Source: Myoxocephalus aenaeus (lineage: Eukaryota; Chordata; Actinopteri; Perciformes; Cottidae). From it: DNA of 64,000 bases. Under the pieces are notes generated by a model, which was given only the letters and a program-made list of their open reading frames with translations, had not been told where the DNA came from and did no database searches. Where the stretch lies: NCBI GenBank assembly GCA_038501785.1, contig JBAMJR010000180.1, positions 7,043,001 through 7,107,000 on the forward strand. Reading direction: 5' to 3'. The position numbers and the translations under genes are program-made. Shown here one piece after another: positions 14,445 to 25,839 of the stretch. Within the stretch, counting starts at the first letter, position 1, and the number at the start of each line of letters is the position of its first letter.

Positions 14445-14840
14445 ATACAAGAAGATGGTGCTGCCCCCTAGTGGCCGTAGTAATTACGACGGAAGAAAAG
14501 GAGGTCAGGTGATGTAGTATACAAAGTGACCGTACTTTTATTATGTAACTTACGTATACTTAACTAATTCCACGTAGCCCGAGATTCATATCAGCTATGT
14601 GGCGTTAGCTCAGTAAGTTACGTAACAAATGTGTAGGCAACTTATTTAAGTCCAAACCACGATCTTCTCTGAAACCTAAACCAAGTAGTTTTGTTGCCTA
14701 AACCTAAAATTATTTTTGTTACAATTCCCAACGTTAAGTTCCACGTCCACCTTTTCACAGAGGTGCCGTTTGGCACGTCGGAAGTATGAGAATAGTTGTG
14801 GGAACCACTGAATGTTGTCAGCCGGACCAATCGGCTGATA
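14445..14840. mobile_element. Teleost dispersed repeat relic
   Basis: The stretch contains GATCTTCTCTGAAACCTAAA, then CCAAGTAGTTTTGTTGCCTA and AACCTAAAATT. It closely resembles the widespread fish repeat with CTAAACCTAACCAAGTAG and TTGCCTAAACC blocks. Termini are not clear. It includes a CTCF-like CTGCCCCCTAGTGGC at 14461-14475. Confidence 0.5.
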
Positions 14841-14889
14841 ACTGATAGCTGATTTGAAATGGGGGATCTTTCCCAAACTATAATTACTA

Positions 14890-15683
14890 ACGCCAGGCTA
14901 CTGTTTGGGCTGTTTGGGAGGAGTTCGGGGAGGCCATGGAGAAGGACTTTCGGTTGGCCTCAAGGAAGTTCTGGCAAACCATCTGACGGCTCAGGAAGGG
15001 AAAGCAGGGCCTACCCCAGGCTGTTCTACGTGGGGGGGGGACACACGGACTGCTGACCCGGACTGGGGTCATCGTCGGGCGGTGGAAAGAGCACTTTGAG
15101 GAACTCCTAAACCCGGCCAACATGTACCCTGGAGAGGGGGCAGCGCCTGAAGACTTTGGGGTGGTTGCACCCATATCCCTGGCAGAGGTCGCTAAGGTAG
15201 TCAAAAAGCTCCTTGGTGGCAAGGCGCCGGGGGTGGATGAGATCCGCCCTGAGATGCTGAAAGCGCTGGACATTGTTGGGCTGTCTTGGCTGACACGCCT
15301 TTTCAGTGTTGCATGGGGGTCGGGAACAGTGCCCATGGACTGGCAGACCGGGGTGGTGGTTCCCATCTTCAAGAAGGGGGACTTGGAGTTTTACAATAAA
15401 ACTGAAATGACAGTCCCTGTTACAAACATTCTCTTGGCACCTTTTGCTGTTGCTTTAAATAAAGAAACACAACAAATTAAAAATACTCCAAGAAGGGGTG
15501 TTGGCCTCCACCAGGTCTGCCCTTTATCACCGGTCCTGTTCATGACTTTCATGGACAGGATATCTAGGCGCAGCCCGGGGGCGGAGAAGATCCGGAGAAG
15601 AGAAATGTAGAACGTGATGTTTTTGTAACTCGGACCATACAATGTCAAGATATCTTGGCCTCTGCTGCTTTGCCCCCGACCAT
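14890..15683 (+). pseudogene. LINE reverse-transcriptase fragment, deleted and rearranged
   Basis: Plus-strand frames read EEFGEAMEKDFRLASRKFWQ, then FEELLNPANMYPGEGAAPED, then LLGGKAPGVDEIRPEMLKAL, and WQTGVVVPIFKKGD near 15380. This is the start of the palm/fingers region of a non-LTR retrotransposon reverse transcriptase. After KKGD the normal coding continuation is missing. About 100 bp of unrelated AT-rich sequence (about 15386-15490) is followed by GVGLHQVCPLSPVLF and MDRISRRS, which normally lie more than 100 residues further on and come just before the catalytic YADD-type motif. That motif is absent. The piece ending near 15683 (GGCCTCTGCTGCTTTGCCCC) resembles the 3' terminus of the same LINE class. 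The element is non-functional. Confidence 0.85.
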
Positions 15684-15701
15684 TATTATTATTATTATTA
15701 A
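15681..15701. repeat. (ATT)n short microsatellite / LINE tail
   Basis: A short ATT tract directly follows the LINE-like 3' end and may be its terminal simple repeat. Confidence 0.7.
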
Positions 15702-18014
15702 GATTTACGGCAATTCTAAATTGTTGGGATTCATGGACATCATGGAATCTTTTACAGCCGAATGAGCAACTGTATTAGATTGTAGAGGTTTAGACGCATG
15801 GTAAAAAAAACAGCAACCAAATATTCCTTTCCGATTTATCCACATTTACAGTGACCTGACGTCCTCGCGTTACAGAATCCACTGACGTCTTTATCGCATG
15901 TCTTTTAAATGGCCTCCATTTACATGCAAAGAGCAAAACACATTCCTTTGTCCAAACTTCAAGGCGAGGAATCTTGAACGTAAGAGTCTACTAAACTCAG
16001 TGTGCAGAAAATGTCACGGCACGACGATGACAATAATGAATCTGGAGAAAACGCCGGATCCTTGGATGTCTGTGGCATTTACAACAGAAGCTGTTCTGAT
16101 TATTGGCCTCAGAACCCAAAAAAAATAAAATAAACAGCCTTCAAAAACTTGTTGAAGTGTAAATGTGGGAGAAAACTTTTATGAGCACATTTTCTGCAGC
16201 CACAGATAATGCACATATTTATATGTCGCTTCCCAACAATAGACGCGGCTGCACTCGTGTCGGAGTGATTATCACATTCGGCGTTATGAAACATGTTGAA
16301 GTGACTCCTCGACACTCGGTGCTAATCACTAGACCTCTCTGATAACCCCTCCGAGAGACAAGGAGGAATGTGGAGCGGCGGCTTCATTTGTATGCCGGGG
16401 GTGGGCTGAAGAATTCTTCAGTTTATTAGAATTGGGCGGATATTGCGTCCCTCTATTTTGCCGGCTTTTAGACGCATCCCAAGGTCGTGCACTGCTCGGA
16501 GTGTAACGGAAAGCCGGTGAATGTGTCTGTCGCTGTTAATTTATTTCACTGTTCTGTAATCACATTTACACTGCAGGTGCACGAGCGTACGCCTGCGGGC
16601 TGTCAGGAAATCGTCTAGCCTGCTTCATCCTGTTGAATACATTTTATTCTTCATTATTGAATGTTGTTTATACTCTCAATACATGTACGAGTTTGCAAAA
16701 TATGCAAATAACACAATATTTGAGCCACAATAAAACGGGATCTTTATTCCTCTATAAAAAGACCAAAACAAATTAAGGACATCCTTTAAATTAAAGCTGT
16801 GTAAGTATTAAATGTATGGGTGGAATAAATTAGTTTTTAACAGTGATAAATACAAATCAGGGAAGCTCATTGGGATTCATTCCATGATTCCTCTTTGAAA
16901 ACTGTAGGTTGTGTATATCATGGAAGGAGGCCAGGAAGAAAACGGTTGATCTTGTGTTAAAAGAAAAACGAGAACGCTAATCACAACAACAAGAAATCAT
17001 GCCATAGTCGCTCATTAGAGCTGTAAAATCCCAAATGAACAAATACAATGTGTTTGTGGGTAGAGGCACCAATTGGTTTGATGTGTTTATGACAATAAAT
17101 AGTGACAAAAACAGTGCACTCTGTGAGAGCGAGAAGAGAAAAACGCCGCAGTGCAACATAACTGAAACTTTAGCTGAACATTAAAATCAGTTGGATTATT
17201 TTGACCATTTCTGTGCACCGGACCCGGCTCCTCCCACAATCCCCGGTCACCTGATCTCCACCTCACTGCACACCTGCAGCTCCCTCAGTGTATATTTATA
17301 CATATTGTGATTTATTGTTAGTTTCCAGCCAACCCTTTTATTTTCCTGCCTGCCGGCCTGCTTGTTTTAACCCTCTCTACACCTCTCTGTATTTCTTAGC
17401 CTATATTCTCTCTTCCCTTTGACCTTTTTTTGCAAATCTACCCTGTGGAAAACTCTGTTGCTATGGCAGTTCTGAATCGCTCTGCACAGAAATCAATCAC
17501 CTTTTTAGAAAAGCGAACGGTTTTGAACTAAGCCTGAAGTTACAAGAATCACATTTTCTTTGTTTTCTTTTATTTAATCAGATGTTGAAAATGGATTTAT
17601 GGATGTTAGCCTTTGATGGACGTCGCAGATCGTCTCACCTCTGGAAAGAGTAAGTTTCCGCGGTACGGTGTGTGATTTTCTGGGGTTATATCGTTGGTTT
17701 ACTCAAGAGAAAACATGGTGAAAATGGAGGCATATATAGCTGCCAGCTCCTGCATCACTGCTAGTATGTTGCCTTGTTGTTATTATTCATTTTGTAGAAG
17801 TAGAAACGATAATTTAAGTGAAATATGTAAATTATTTTGACATGTTGCACATATGAGGCTGATTCCACTTGCCTCTCCTCACCTCTGTAAATTAACATCA
17901 CGATTAGTTTTTTCATCGTCTTATTTCTAACTAGCAAGCGAACCCGTTTCCCTAACCTCAGCTCAGCAATGTGTAAGCTAGCGCGGTCGCCTCAGGAGGC
18001 TTTGCGCTAACTGT
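15702..18014. other. Intergenic DNA, no gene recognised
   Basis: No gene is supported. Notable small items are a 16-bp perfect palindrome at 16406-16421 (CTGAAGAATTCTTCAG) and a 33-bp sequence at about 16925-16957 that recurs at about 21975-22007. Confidence 0.45.
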
Positions 18015-18090
18015 GAGCTAGCTTAGTGCTAGCTTTGCACTAGCATGGCGCTAGCTTGGTGCTAGCATGGCGCTAGCCTGGCACTATCTT
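18015..18090. repeat. 11-bp GCTAGC-rich tandem repeat
   Basis: Degenerate tandem copies of an 11-bp unit close to GCTAGCATGGC (GCTAGCTTGGT, GCTAGCATGGC, GCTAGCCTGGC). Earlier, more diverged units extend back to about 17976. Confidence 0.7.
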
Positions 18091-19384
18091 GCCAGACACA
18101 CAAAAAACTAAATCTCACCTTTTGACTAGCTGGCAAAAGGTGTGACGCAGGTAGCAACCATGCTTTTTATATGTGTTTTATTCTTTTTGAAGCACCTGGG
18201 TTTGAATGATTATTGCTCATGACTGCACAGATACACCAAAAGCAAAGCAGAAAGCAGTTTAAGATTTTGCAAAAAAGAAATAAAGAAAGGGACAATAAAT
18301 CACTTCAAAAAGCACTCGGCGTGGAGGGAAGTCCTCCTGAAGCAGACTTTTTAGTTTATTAGAAGCAAAGCTTTGCGCTAGTTTCATCTTTCTCTGTGGG
18401 CCCGTGCAAGGTTGTTTATTTATAGCGGCATCTGCATGTAGACATGCATGCTTCCATCTCCCCCCCTCACTGCTCCAAACACGCTGGATTCTAACCTGTC
18501 AGAATATTTTGGGTTCTCTCCTTTCGACGTCCACGTGGGAGGGCGCATGTTTGCGTGCGCAAATGTGGCAATGTGATAAAAGACAGATGTCAGACCTCGA
18601 CCGAGGCGGCAGGCTCGGAGAGGTGGAGAGCGGGTCGGCCTCGGCCAAGTCGCTTGCAGTGGGCGGAGGAAGCGAGTCAGAGATACAGCGGCACAGTGGC
18701 ACATGTATAATTGACAACCTGTGCTTCCTCTCCATAGATTTTATGACATTTCCTCTCTGTAATCTACTTTTCCTGGCCGACACTAAAGACGGCGGTGGGT
18801 TAGGGCCGCGAGTTGGCGGCTCGGATGGAAGGAAATGGCAGAGCATACGCTTGGCAAGGAGAATGTGAAGGGGAGTAAAATGCCAAGGCAGCCTTGACTT
18901 TTTTCTTTTTTTCTTTCGTTGAGTGTTGCAGGTCTGTCACTGATAAAAGTATAGCGAGGCATTGGGGTCAGGACGCACTGCGCTAAAGCTAGTGAGGGTG
19001 TATTGTTTCAGTCTCGTGGGCGGCATCTAAATAGGTGTTGACGTGAATGACGGGGAGGAAGAGCAGAAGTGAATAGCTGAGATTAAAGGACCTGTGGGTT
19101 TGGTGGCCTGGTTGACTACAAGTTGGGTCTTATTTGTAGTTTTGGTCATCAATCCATTCATTAACACCTAATGAATTTATTGCCATTACATTTTGTTCGT
19201 GCGTTGACGGACATCGTCGTCCCTGGAAGGGGAATCCTTCTGACTTTGGAGATCGCCATCGTCACGTCCAAATTTGAATGTGATACTTTGATTTATGATC
19301 AAATACATGCAAGATTAATACAATTTCCATCAGCCTCAGTTGTACTTTGCGACTGAACTAGAAAAGGCAAAACAAGGGTGTGTT
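18091..19384. other. Intergenic DNA, no gene recognised
   Basis: A GC-richer stretch at about 18500-18860 keeps open frames on both strands without recognisable homology or splice signals. It could be conserved non-coding DNA, but conservation cannot be judged from one sequence. Confidence 0.4.
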
Positions 19385-19795
19385 GCCAGATTGGGCTGGT
19401 TTCCGCCCAAATGGGCTACTTTTTTTATGAAGTCGGGCCGGGGAAAAGTGAAATGAGATTTGGGTCGACTTTTTCAAGTTTTGATAATGTTGTGAAAGCA
19501 ATTTAATATAATATTCATGGTATCCACTCACTGATGATATTGACGAATCTAACTAACAAAGATATTTTTGATTGATGTGAGCTGTTGTCTATCGTCTTAA
19601 GGGACGAGGGAGGACCTACTTTTGGTTATTTGATCCGGATATGAAGCTTTATATGCTCCTTTTGTGTTTTTAATGGCTTTACAGCCCTTTGATTTGGGCT
19701 GTTTTTTTGTGTTAGTTTGTGCAGGTAGTGATTGGGCTGAAAACCAATCTGATTGGTGAGACATCGTGTAGACGCGATAGACTCGTTAAACCTTA
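19385..19795. mobile_element. Possible DNA-transposon relic with CAGATTGG ends
   Basis: TTGCCAGATTGGGCTGGTTT at the left is mirrored by GGGCTGAAAACCAATCTG at the right, an imperfect inverted pair about 360 bp apart. The interior repeats GATTTGGGCTGTTTT-like and GGGCTACTTTTT-like motifs. Target duplications were not established. Confidence 0.35.
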
Positions 19796-20471
19796 AAACG
19801 GTCAAGAACCATGAACCATAAACTTTCCCAGAGACTCAGTAAAACAATTTTTACTAATGTCAAGTCTTTGGATGCTTGCAGCCAGGCCTCAAAAACCAGG
19901 ATGTGACAAAAGGCTGATGCGCTTGTTGAGCAGTTTGTATTTGGTTAAATGGGCGCCATCATAATCAACGTTAATCTGTGATGGAGGCTGACATTGACTG
20001 TAAGTTTGCTTTCAGTTTGGTTTCAGTCTCCATTTTTTCAATAAGTTTGGTCAATGGGTGTTTAGTCAAAGCCCCGTCTGACAGCTCAAGTTTCATGCGC
20101 CTTCCCAGCAGCCTCTTGGCTTCTTTATAGCAATGCTTCCCACACGATAACACGGTATACTTGCTGGGTACATTGCGTACAGGTAACTGAGTAGGCTGCA
20201 TGAAATTGGAATACCCCTTCAATTCCAGAGAGCTTTTTTGTTGCCTCGCCGTGGGTTGCAGTCACTCTGCCTCACGGGGCTTTAAAGTGACAATCTCAGT
20301 TTGCAATCTGCTGCCGTCGACAATCCAGCAGCTCGTGCGGACCTGTAAAACACAACAGCCTGACCCGACCCTGCCGTCCTCCTCTGCGGGTGCTGTCCAC
20401 CGATACGAAACAAAATAGAACTTTATTTACTTCACCGAATACAATACAAGCACAGGGAATCTGTGAGCTCC

Positions 20472-20476
<5 letters not shown>
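19796..20476. other. Unassigned sequence with one 83-codon minus-strand frame
   Basis: The frame at 19971-20222 (minus) is not low complexity and contains SCGKHCYKEAKRLLGRR. It matches no family I recognise and has no clear splice or promoter context. It might be part of a decayed transposon related to the inverted pair just to the left. No other feature is visible. Confidence 0.25.
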
Positions 20477-20546
<70 letters not shown>

Positions 20547-20554
20547 ACATACAC
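20477..20554. repeat. (AC)n microsatellite
   Basis: An AC tract of about 64 bp followed by an interrupted ATAC tail. Confidence 0.95.
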
Positions 20555-20707
20555 AAAGAGGACTAAACACGTCAGGTAGATTAACTCGATCATTTCTTTC
20601 TCTCTCCGTCTCCTCCTCGCTCTACCTTCCGTCTCCCTTACCTACACCCAATTTTTCTCTCCCCCCTCTCTCTTTCTGATCCTTCCTTCTACTTCAGCAG
20701 GTCCCCC

Positions 20708-20709
<2 letters not shown>

Positions 20710-20747
<38 letters not shown>
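20710..20747. repeat. (CT)n microsatellite
   Basis: A CT tract. A second shorter one lies at about 20906-20936. The flanking 170 bp is strongly pyrimidine-rich. Confidence 0.93.
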
Positions 20748-20750
<3 letters not shown>

Positions 20751-20904
20751 GCCACATATTCTCCATCACCTGTTTCTTCTTTCACACCATTGCTTTCCCC
20801 CAATTTCCCCCTCCCTCCCTTCTATCCTCCTTAACGCTCTTCTAACCATTCAGCTAAGTGTGCATTGTTTTTGCACCATATCACGTCAAACAGCATGTGT
20901 CCGA

Positions 20905-20935
<31 letters not shown>

Positions 20936-21343
20936 ACTGTGTTTTATCTCCCGCTACAGTGCTTATCTGCGGTGACTTGGAATTGTATGAAGCAAAACTA
21001 GCAGGTGGAAAGGAAATGTTTATTCCCCCTTTTTTTTAAATGCAGGAATTTACATTTTTCCAGGTTAATAATTAATGAAGTTATGCTATATGAATTAGCA
21101 TAAGCGGTATAGCGCGCAATTAAAACGTCTCCTTTTTAGCGCAAACTACGGTTAACTAATTACAAATCCCTGTGAATTATTCTCGTTGTGTGCGTTTGCT
21201 CCTTCTGGTTTGGCCTCGCTGTGATTTTCTTCGTGGATGCATGTTTATTAATGTCTCAGGGGAATGTCAGCTATACGGTTTCTCAACTTGAGGGGCGTGA
21301 ATGTACGGCGCGAAACCCACTAATATGAGCCTCCGAGGCCGTG

Positions 21344-21345
<2 letters not shown>
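20748..21345. other. Intergenic DNA, no gene recognised
   Basis: Pyrimidine-rich at the left, then ordinary sequence. No supported gene. Confidence 0.45.

Positions 21346-21436
<91 letters not shown>
21346..21436. repeat. (AC)n microsatellite, ~91 bp
   Basis: An uninterrupted AC tract. The frames of 61 and 107 codons over it are artefacts. Confidence 0.96.
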
Positions 21437-21439
<3 letters not shown>

Positions 21440-22006
21440 AAAGAGATGAAGTTCCTGATGGAAAACAAACTGTTAATCGAATGACTTCAAATTTGCAGAG
21501 GAAAGTAAAAGGATTTGCCCCCTGGCAGACTACAAACGCTTATTTGATTTCTGAATATGAAGTGATTTTTCTCCCCAGTGTCCTCGCCACATGTCTCCGA
21601 ATGTCTGCGATTGGCTCGGCTTGAGTGAAGGAAGTCATTTACACAATAGTGAATCATTTTATTTTGTTAGTAAGTGGGCGGCCCACCTAAAGAAGATAAA
21701 TGGACCACCTGGTATGACGCTTTTAACATGAAAAGCGGTACAAACCGCTTCACTGGGTCTCATTCTCACCCACGCGTGACATTGTACAGACCGATGGAAG
21801 AAGAGCTGCGATGCAGGATGTGTGTTCTTCAGAGGCCGGTTCAGGGTTCAGGGTTTTGGACGGGGACACTTCAGGATGACGACAGGAAGGATCCGGATTC
21901 AACCACCAGCCCTGCAAGTGATAATCATCCTATTCTAACATGTAACATGTTAACAGGTTTGAACAGTCAGGGTGAGGAGGCCAGGAAGAAAACGGTTGAT
22001 CTTGTG

Positions 22007-22010
<4 letters not shown>
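21437..22010. other. Intergenic DNA, includes second copy of a 33-bp repeat
   Basis: No gene is supported. The segment at about 21975-22007 is identical to about 16925-16957 and is followed directly by a TA microsatellite, as at the 3' end of a retroposon. Confidence 0.45.

Positions 22011-22041
<31 letters not shown>
22011..22041. repeat. (TA)n microsatellite
   Basis: About 15 TA units. Confidence 0.93.
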
Positions 22042-22044
<3 letters not shown>

Positions 22045-23821
22045 GCAAAATGATCCAGGAAAACTCTTCTCTTCACATCATATTTTTCTTCTTTTTGTAT
22101 ATTTTTGTACCCTTAACAGATAGCATTCTGCAAGAAGACAACAAGTTTTTTTTTTTTTATTCTCAAAAAGTGTTTTGATCTTCGGCCATCGATATATATT
22201 ATTTTTGTTCTTGTCCATGTGTGTCTCTCATTCATTACGTGACTACTTCTGGTCAGAGAATCAATGGGACAGATTCACAGTTTTTGTAATCAGGAATATT
22301 CTTTGTTTGTTTTACATGCGATTCTGAAAATAAAATGGCAATAACTAATCTTTAGGCCGGTAAATATAGAATTCAGCATTGTTATCGTAATCGGTAAAGC
22401 CAGGATCGGCACATGCACTTCTGCCGCTCTTGAAAAAAATAAATAAAAATGATGCCGCCAGTCTATTTACGAAGTACCAAACCAGTAAAACCGTCAATGT
22501 TCCACACGAATAGCAACGCTATCGTGCTCCCTGTGTCAAGAATATTAGAGTTCCTTTAAGTTCCTCTGACGGCATCCTGTAAATATGTACGTTCCAAAAT
22601 AATAATCCTATTTCAGCTCCTCAAACCAAATAATACCAGTGTAAATATCTCTGTCAAAAACACATACACACACAGACACACACACCTACACAAAGAGAGA
22701 ACGTGCACAAGCAAGTTCAATCTCCGAGAGCAAATAAAGCTCACCTTTTCATATCTGACATGAGTGCTAGCTGTCGGTGTTGGATGGGAGCCGTTATAAT
22801 TACGTAACACTCAATATATCAATACATCTCAACAACAAATCCCTCTGGTTTTGGAGTACTTGCTCATTCAATAGTTTTTTTTAACCCAACTTGTATGAAT
22901 ACATCATTACCACAGTAACAACATTGCTTCGGTGTATTTGTCGGGTGCAGATCTTGTTTTATCAACAACAAAATGACCAACCATGTTCTTGAAGTAACAC
23001 GTGACCTGGTTTGTTTTTTAATAGATTTAATAGACAACAACGGAGCTCAGAGGAATACGGCTACACAGTTATTAAATCAATTCATCGACGATTTCGGTGT
23101 TAGTGTTTTGTTTCCAACGAGAAAATCATTTTTTTCTTGTCCTTTAAACACTTTATATGCAGATATAATCAATATTGTTTTGCAATAGCAATACATCAAC
23201 AGACAATGTGAAAGGAGTCGCTTAAAGATGAACCGATACAGAGAATTATCACCTGGATCTGCAGCTCCCCTCTTCTCTACAGGGCTTTATATTGAGTTTT
23301 AGCTCATTGTTTAGCTGAGGGCCACAACTTGGCTGCTGTGGTTCACTCTCAGAGTCTCATAGTGTTGAACTCTATACATTCACATATTATTTTCAGCTAA
23401 AAAAAAAAAAAAAAAACGGCACAAATCAGGAGATAAAGTTTCCTCTGGAGTTCGCGGAGACTAAAAATGGAGCTGAAAGAGAGAAAGAGAGAATATTGGA
23501 CTCCAAATTGAACGAATGAGGAAGTCTCTCCATATATGTCGAACTGATTGCCAACAAGTTTACACTTAAAACTTAGAAATTGACATGTTGTCTTCACTAT
23601 TCTTTGGGCCAATGAAATCAGTTATTGCACGTTTGATAAATCTGTTGGTTTCATTCTCAAAAAGTTTTTTGGAAAGCAATTTAAATCACATAATAACACA
23701 ATAGACTGCAAGTTAAATACTCAAATTGGAATATGTGAGTAGTTACGGTCCATATGGCGGCAACATATGCGAAGGATTGATTGGGATATTAATTTACTAA
23801 TTATTTTCTTTCTTCTTTTTT
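22042..23821. other. Intergenic AT-rich DNA, no gene recognised
   Basis: Contains a poly-A run at about 23399-23416 and short frames only. Confidence 0.45.
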
Positions 23822-24230
23822 TTAGGCAAGGCAAGTTTATTTGTCTAGCACATTTATACAACAACAAGGCGATTCAAAGTGCTTCACATAAAAACACTAA
23901 AAGCATCAAAACATAATGCAGAAGAAAACAAGATTTAAAAACAATTAAGAACATTCATTTATTCATTCATTACCAAATTTCCCCTCGGGGATTAATAAAG
24001 TATATATTCATTCATTCATTCATTCATTTAAACATTAAAAACAGTAAAAACCTAAAAATAGAATAAAAGTAGCAGAGCAGTTAAAGAATACAAATACAGT
24101 AATCGATTATTATCCTTGAATCCGGTTCAATTAAAGACAACAGCAAACAGAAAAGTCTTCAATGTGGATTCAAAGCAGCTGAGGGTCTCTGAGGGTCTCA
24201 GGTTTTTAGCCAAAGAGGCGCTTCAAACGC
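23822..24230 (-). mobile_element. Dispersed fish retroelement fragment with nested tail
   Basis: GGCAAGGCAAGTTTATTTGT followed by AGCACATTTATACAACAAC and CAAAGTGCTTCACATAAAAAC matches a very common teleost repeat terminus (probably the 3' end of a minus-strand element). Nested within it at about 23955-24030 is TTTCCCCTCGGGGATTAATA followed by AAGTATATATTC and ATTC repeats. This is the tail of a different, RTE/Rex-like retroposon. Confidence 0.6.
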
Positions 24231-25510
24231 TGAAATCAAGAGGACTGAAGCCTGCTGCACACCCACAGGAAGAAGAAACCCGCTCACATTTCAGGACCCC
24301 AACACTCCCGGGTCCGGGCCCGACTCCAAAAGGTGCGATCATTAAAAACTGACTTTGTCCCGTTCCACTCTTAAGCGTCTCCGGAGCGCCGCCGCTCTTT
24401 GTTGTCGCCTGGCGGGCAAACGCAACACCCTCCTCGGTTAAAGCCGTTTATTTCGGTTGACAGCTTTATTATAGCTTTCTGCTCATTTGCATAGGTAATC
24501 AGACCGCACTTTCAGAACCTGTTAGGATTCAAGATGGCAGCCGCTAATTGAAAAAAAAAAGGGGAAGGCGATAAAGTGGCTTTTTGAGCTCGCGTCTCAA
24601 ACTTCCTCTCTTAGCGTGGGACTAATAAAGTAAAAGGGTCCCTGCAGCTCGGGACGGATTAGCTTGTTTTGTTTCTTTGGCGTCAGATGAAACATACGAA
24701 GCGGGTTTAATTGCCTCGGCCCGGCTGGTAATGGCAGAGAAATCGTCTAAAGCATATAATCTTTTTCAAATCCGTGGCTCTTCCACAATGCTGACTTCGA
24801 CAGCCAGAAGAGAGAGAGAGAGAGAGAGATAGAGAGCTGCCTCACGCTCAACCGCCATATTGACTCGCTGTGTCCACAGCCGAGGAAGAGGGGAAAAAAA
24901 TATATAATTTGGCCATTTCTCTCAGCGATCTGGGCTCGTCAAACACTTACTATCCTGCTGCACACAAACACACATCCCACCAGCCTCTACGGGTCACTGT
25001 TCAGTCACTTCCAAACCACCGGCTGCATACTGATGCAGGCATGAACACACACACACACACACATGCGTTTGCTCTGCGGGCCACGACAGCGCGGCTCATT
25101 GTGACTCCTGCCGTTGCAGAAATTGAAAATTTTAATGAAGTGAGCGCAGCAGTGGGCGTCTCCTCGCCCTTCCCGGTGTGGGAGAATGCCACTTTATACC
25201 CACGCTGGCCTAAAAATGGCCCAGAGATTTCATTAAAGATGGAGGGAGGAAAAAAAGCCTAATAACCCTCACTGCGCCCATGTGAAGGGAGAGGTGAGTA
25301 CACATTCAATGACCTCGCCCAGTCCCGCTCAGCTTTTAACCGCTTATACTTTCAGGTCAACCTACTTTGAGCTCTTGAAGTCAAAGCACCGAGTCACCTT
25401 CTGTGTGTGTGTCCCTTTTCGCGAATACACAACTTGTTGAAATAGTGCAACGGAGAACACATCTTGGCACGGCAGCCTTAAAAAAAGAAGTTGCCACAGT
25501 AGTTTATTAG
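24231..25510. other. Intergenic DNA, no gene recognised
   Basis: The first half is GC-richer and holds octamer-like ATTTGCAT at about 24485, so it may be regulatory, but this is unproven. Short (GA)n near 24810 and (AC)n near 25045-25063. No exon is supported. Confidence 0.4.
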
Positions 25511-25839
25511 TACCGTAAACGTCGGGTTACGAGCCGCTACTACCTTCGGTCAATGTCCCCGTTAGCTCCTCGCTGTAGGCAGCTGGGGCTCCTGCTAGCG
25601 CACCGTTACTTCCCCGCTAACTTCCGCTAGCTCTCTGCTAACTTCCGCTAGCTCCCCGAAAACCACCAAAGGTAGCGGGACCAGGCTCGACACCCGACTT
25701 GGGCAGAGGGGACGCGGGCAGTAGCAGCAGCAGCGGGCGGTAGCAGCAGCAGCGGCCGATAGCTAGCAGCAGCGCTAGCTAGCTACAGCGGGGACACTGA
25801 CCGGCCATAGGAGCGGCTTGTAACCCGACGTTTATGGTA
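25511..25839. mobile_element. Fold-back element with ~55-bp imperfect inverted repeats
   Basis: The left arm TACCGTAAACGTCGGGTTAC, with GAGCCGCTACTACC and GGTCAATGTCCCCG, is mirrored at the right. The right arm on the opposite strand reads TACCATAAACGTCGGGTTAC, with AAGCCGCTCCTATG and GGTCAGTGTCCCCG. The 200-bp centre is rich in GCTAGC and CAG/GGTAGCAGCAGC repeats. Flanks TTTATTAG and TTTATAGG may be a degraded 8-bp target duplication. It is a miniature inverted-repeat element without coding capacity. Confidence 0.75.

Noticed and set aside
14590..14630. GGCGTTAGCTCAGTAAG resembling a tRNA D-arm
   Set aside because: No matching anticodon and TPsiC arms follow at the right spacing.
19971..20222. 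83-codon minus-strand frame as a host gene
   Set aside because: Not recognised, with no promoter or splice context. It is mentioned only as a possible transposon remnant.
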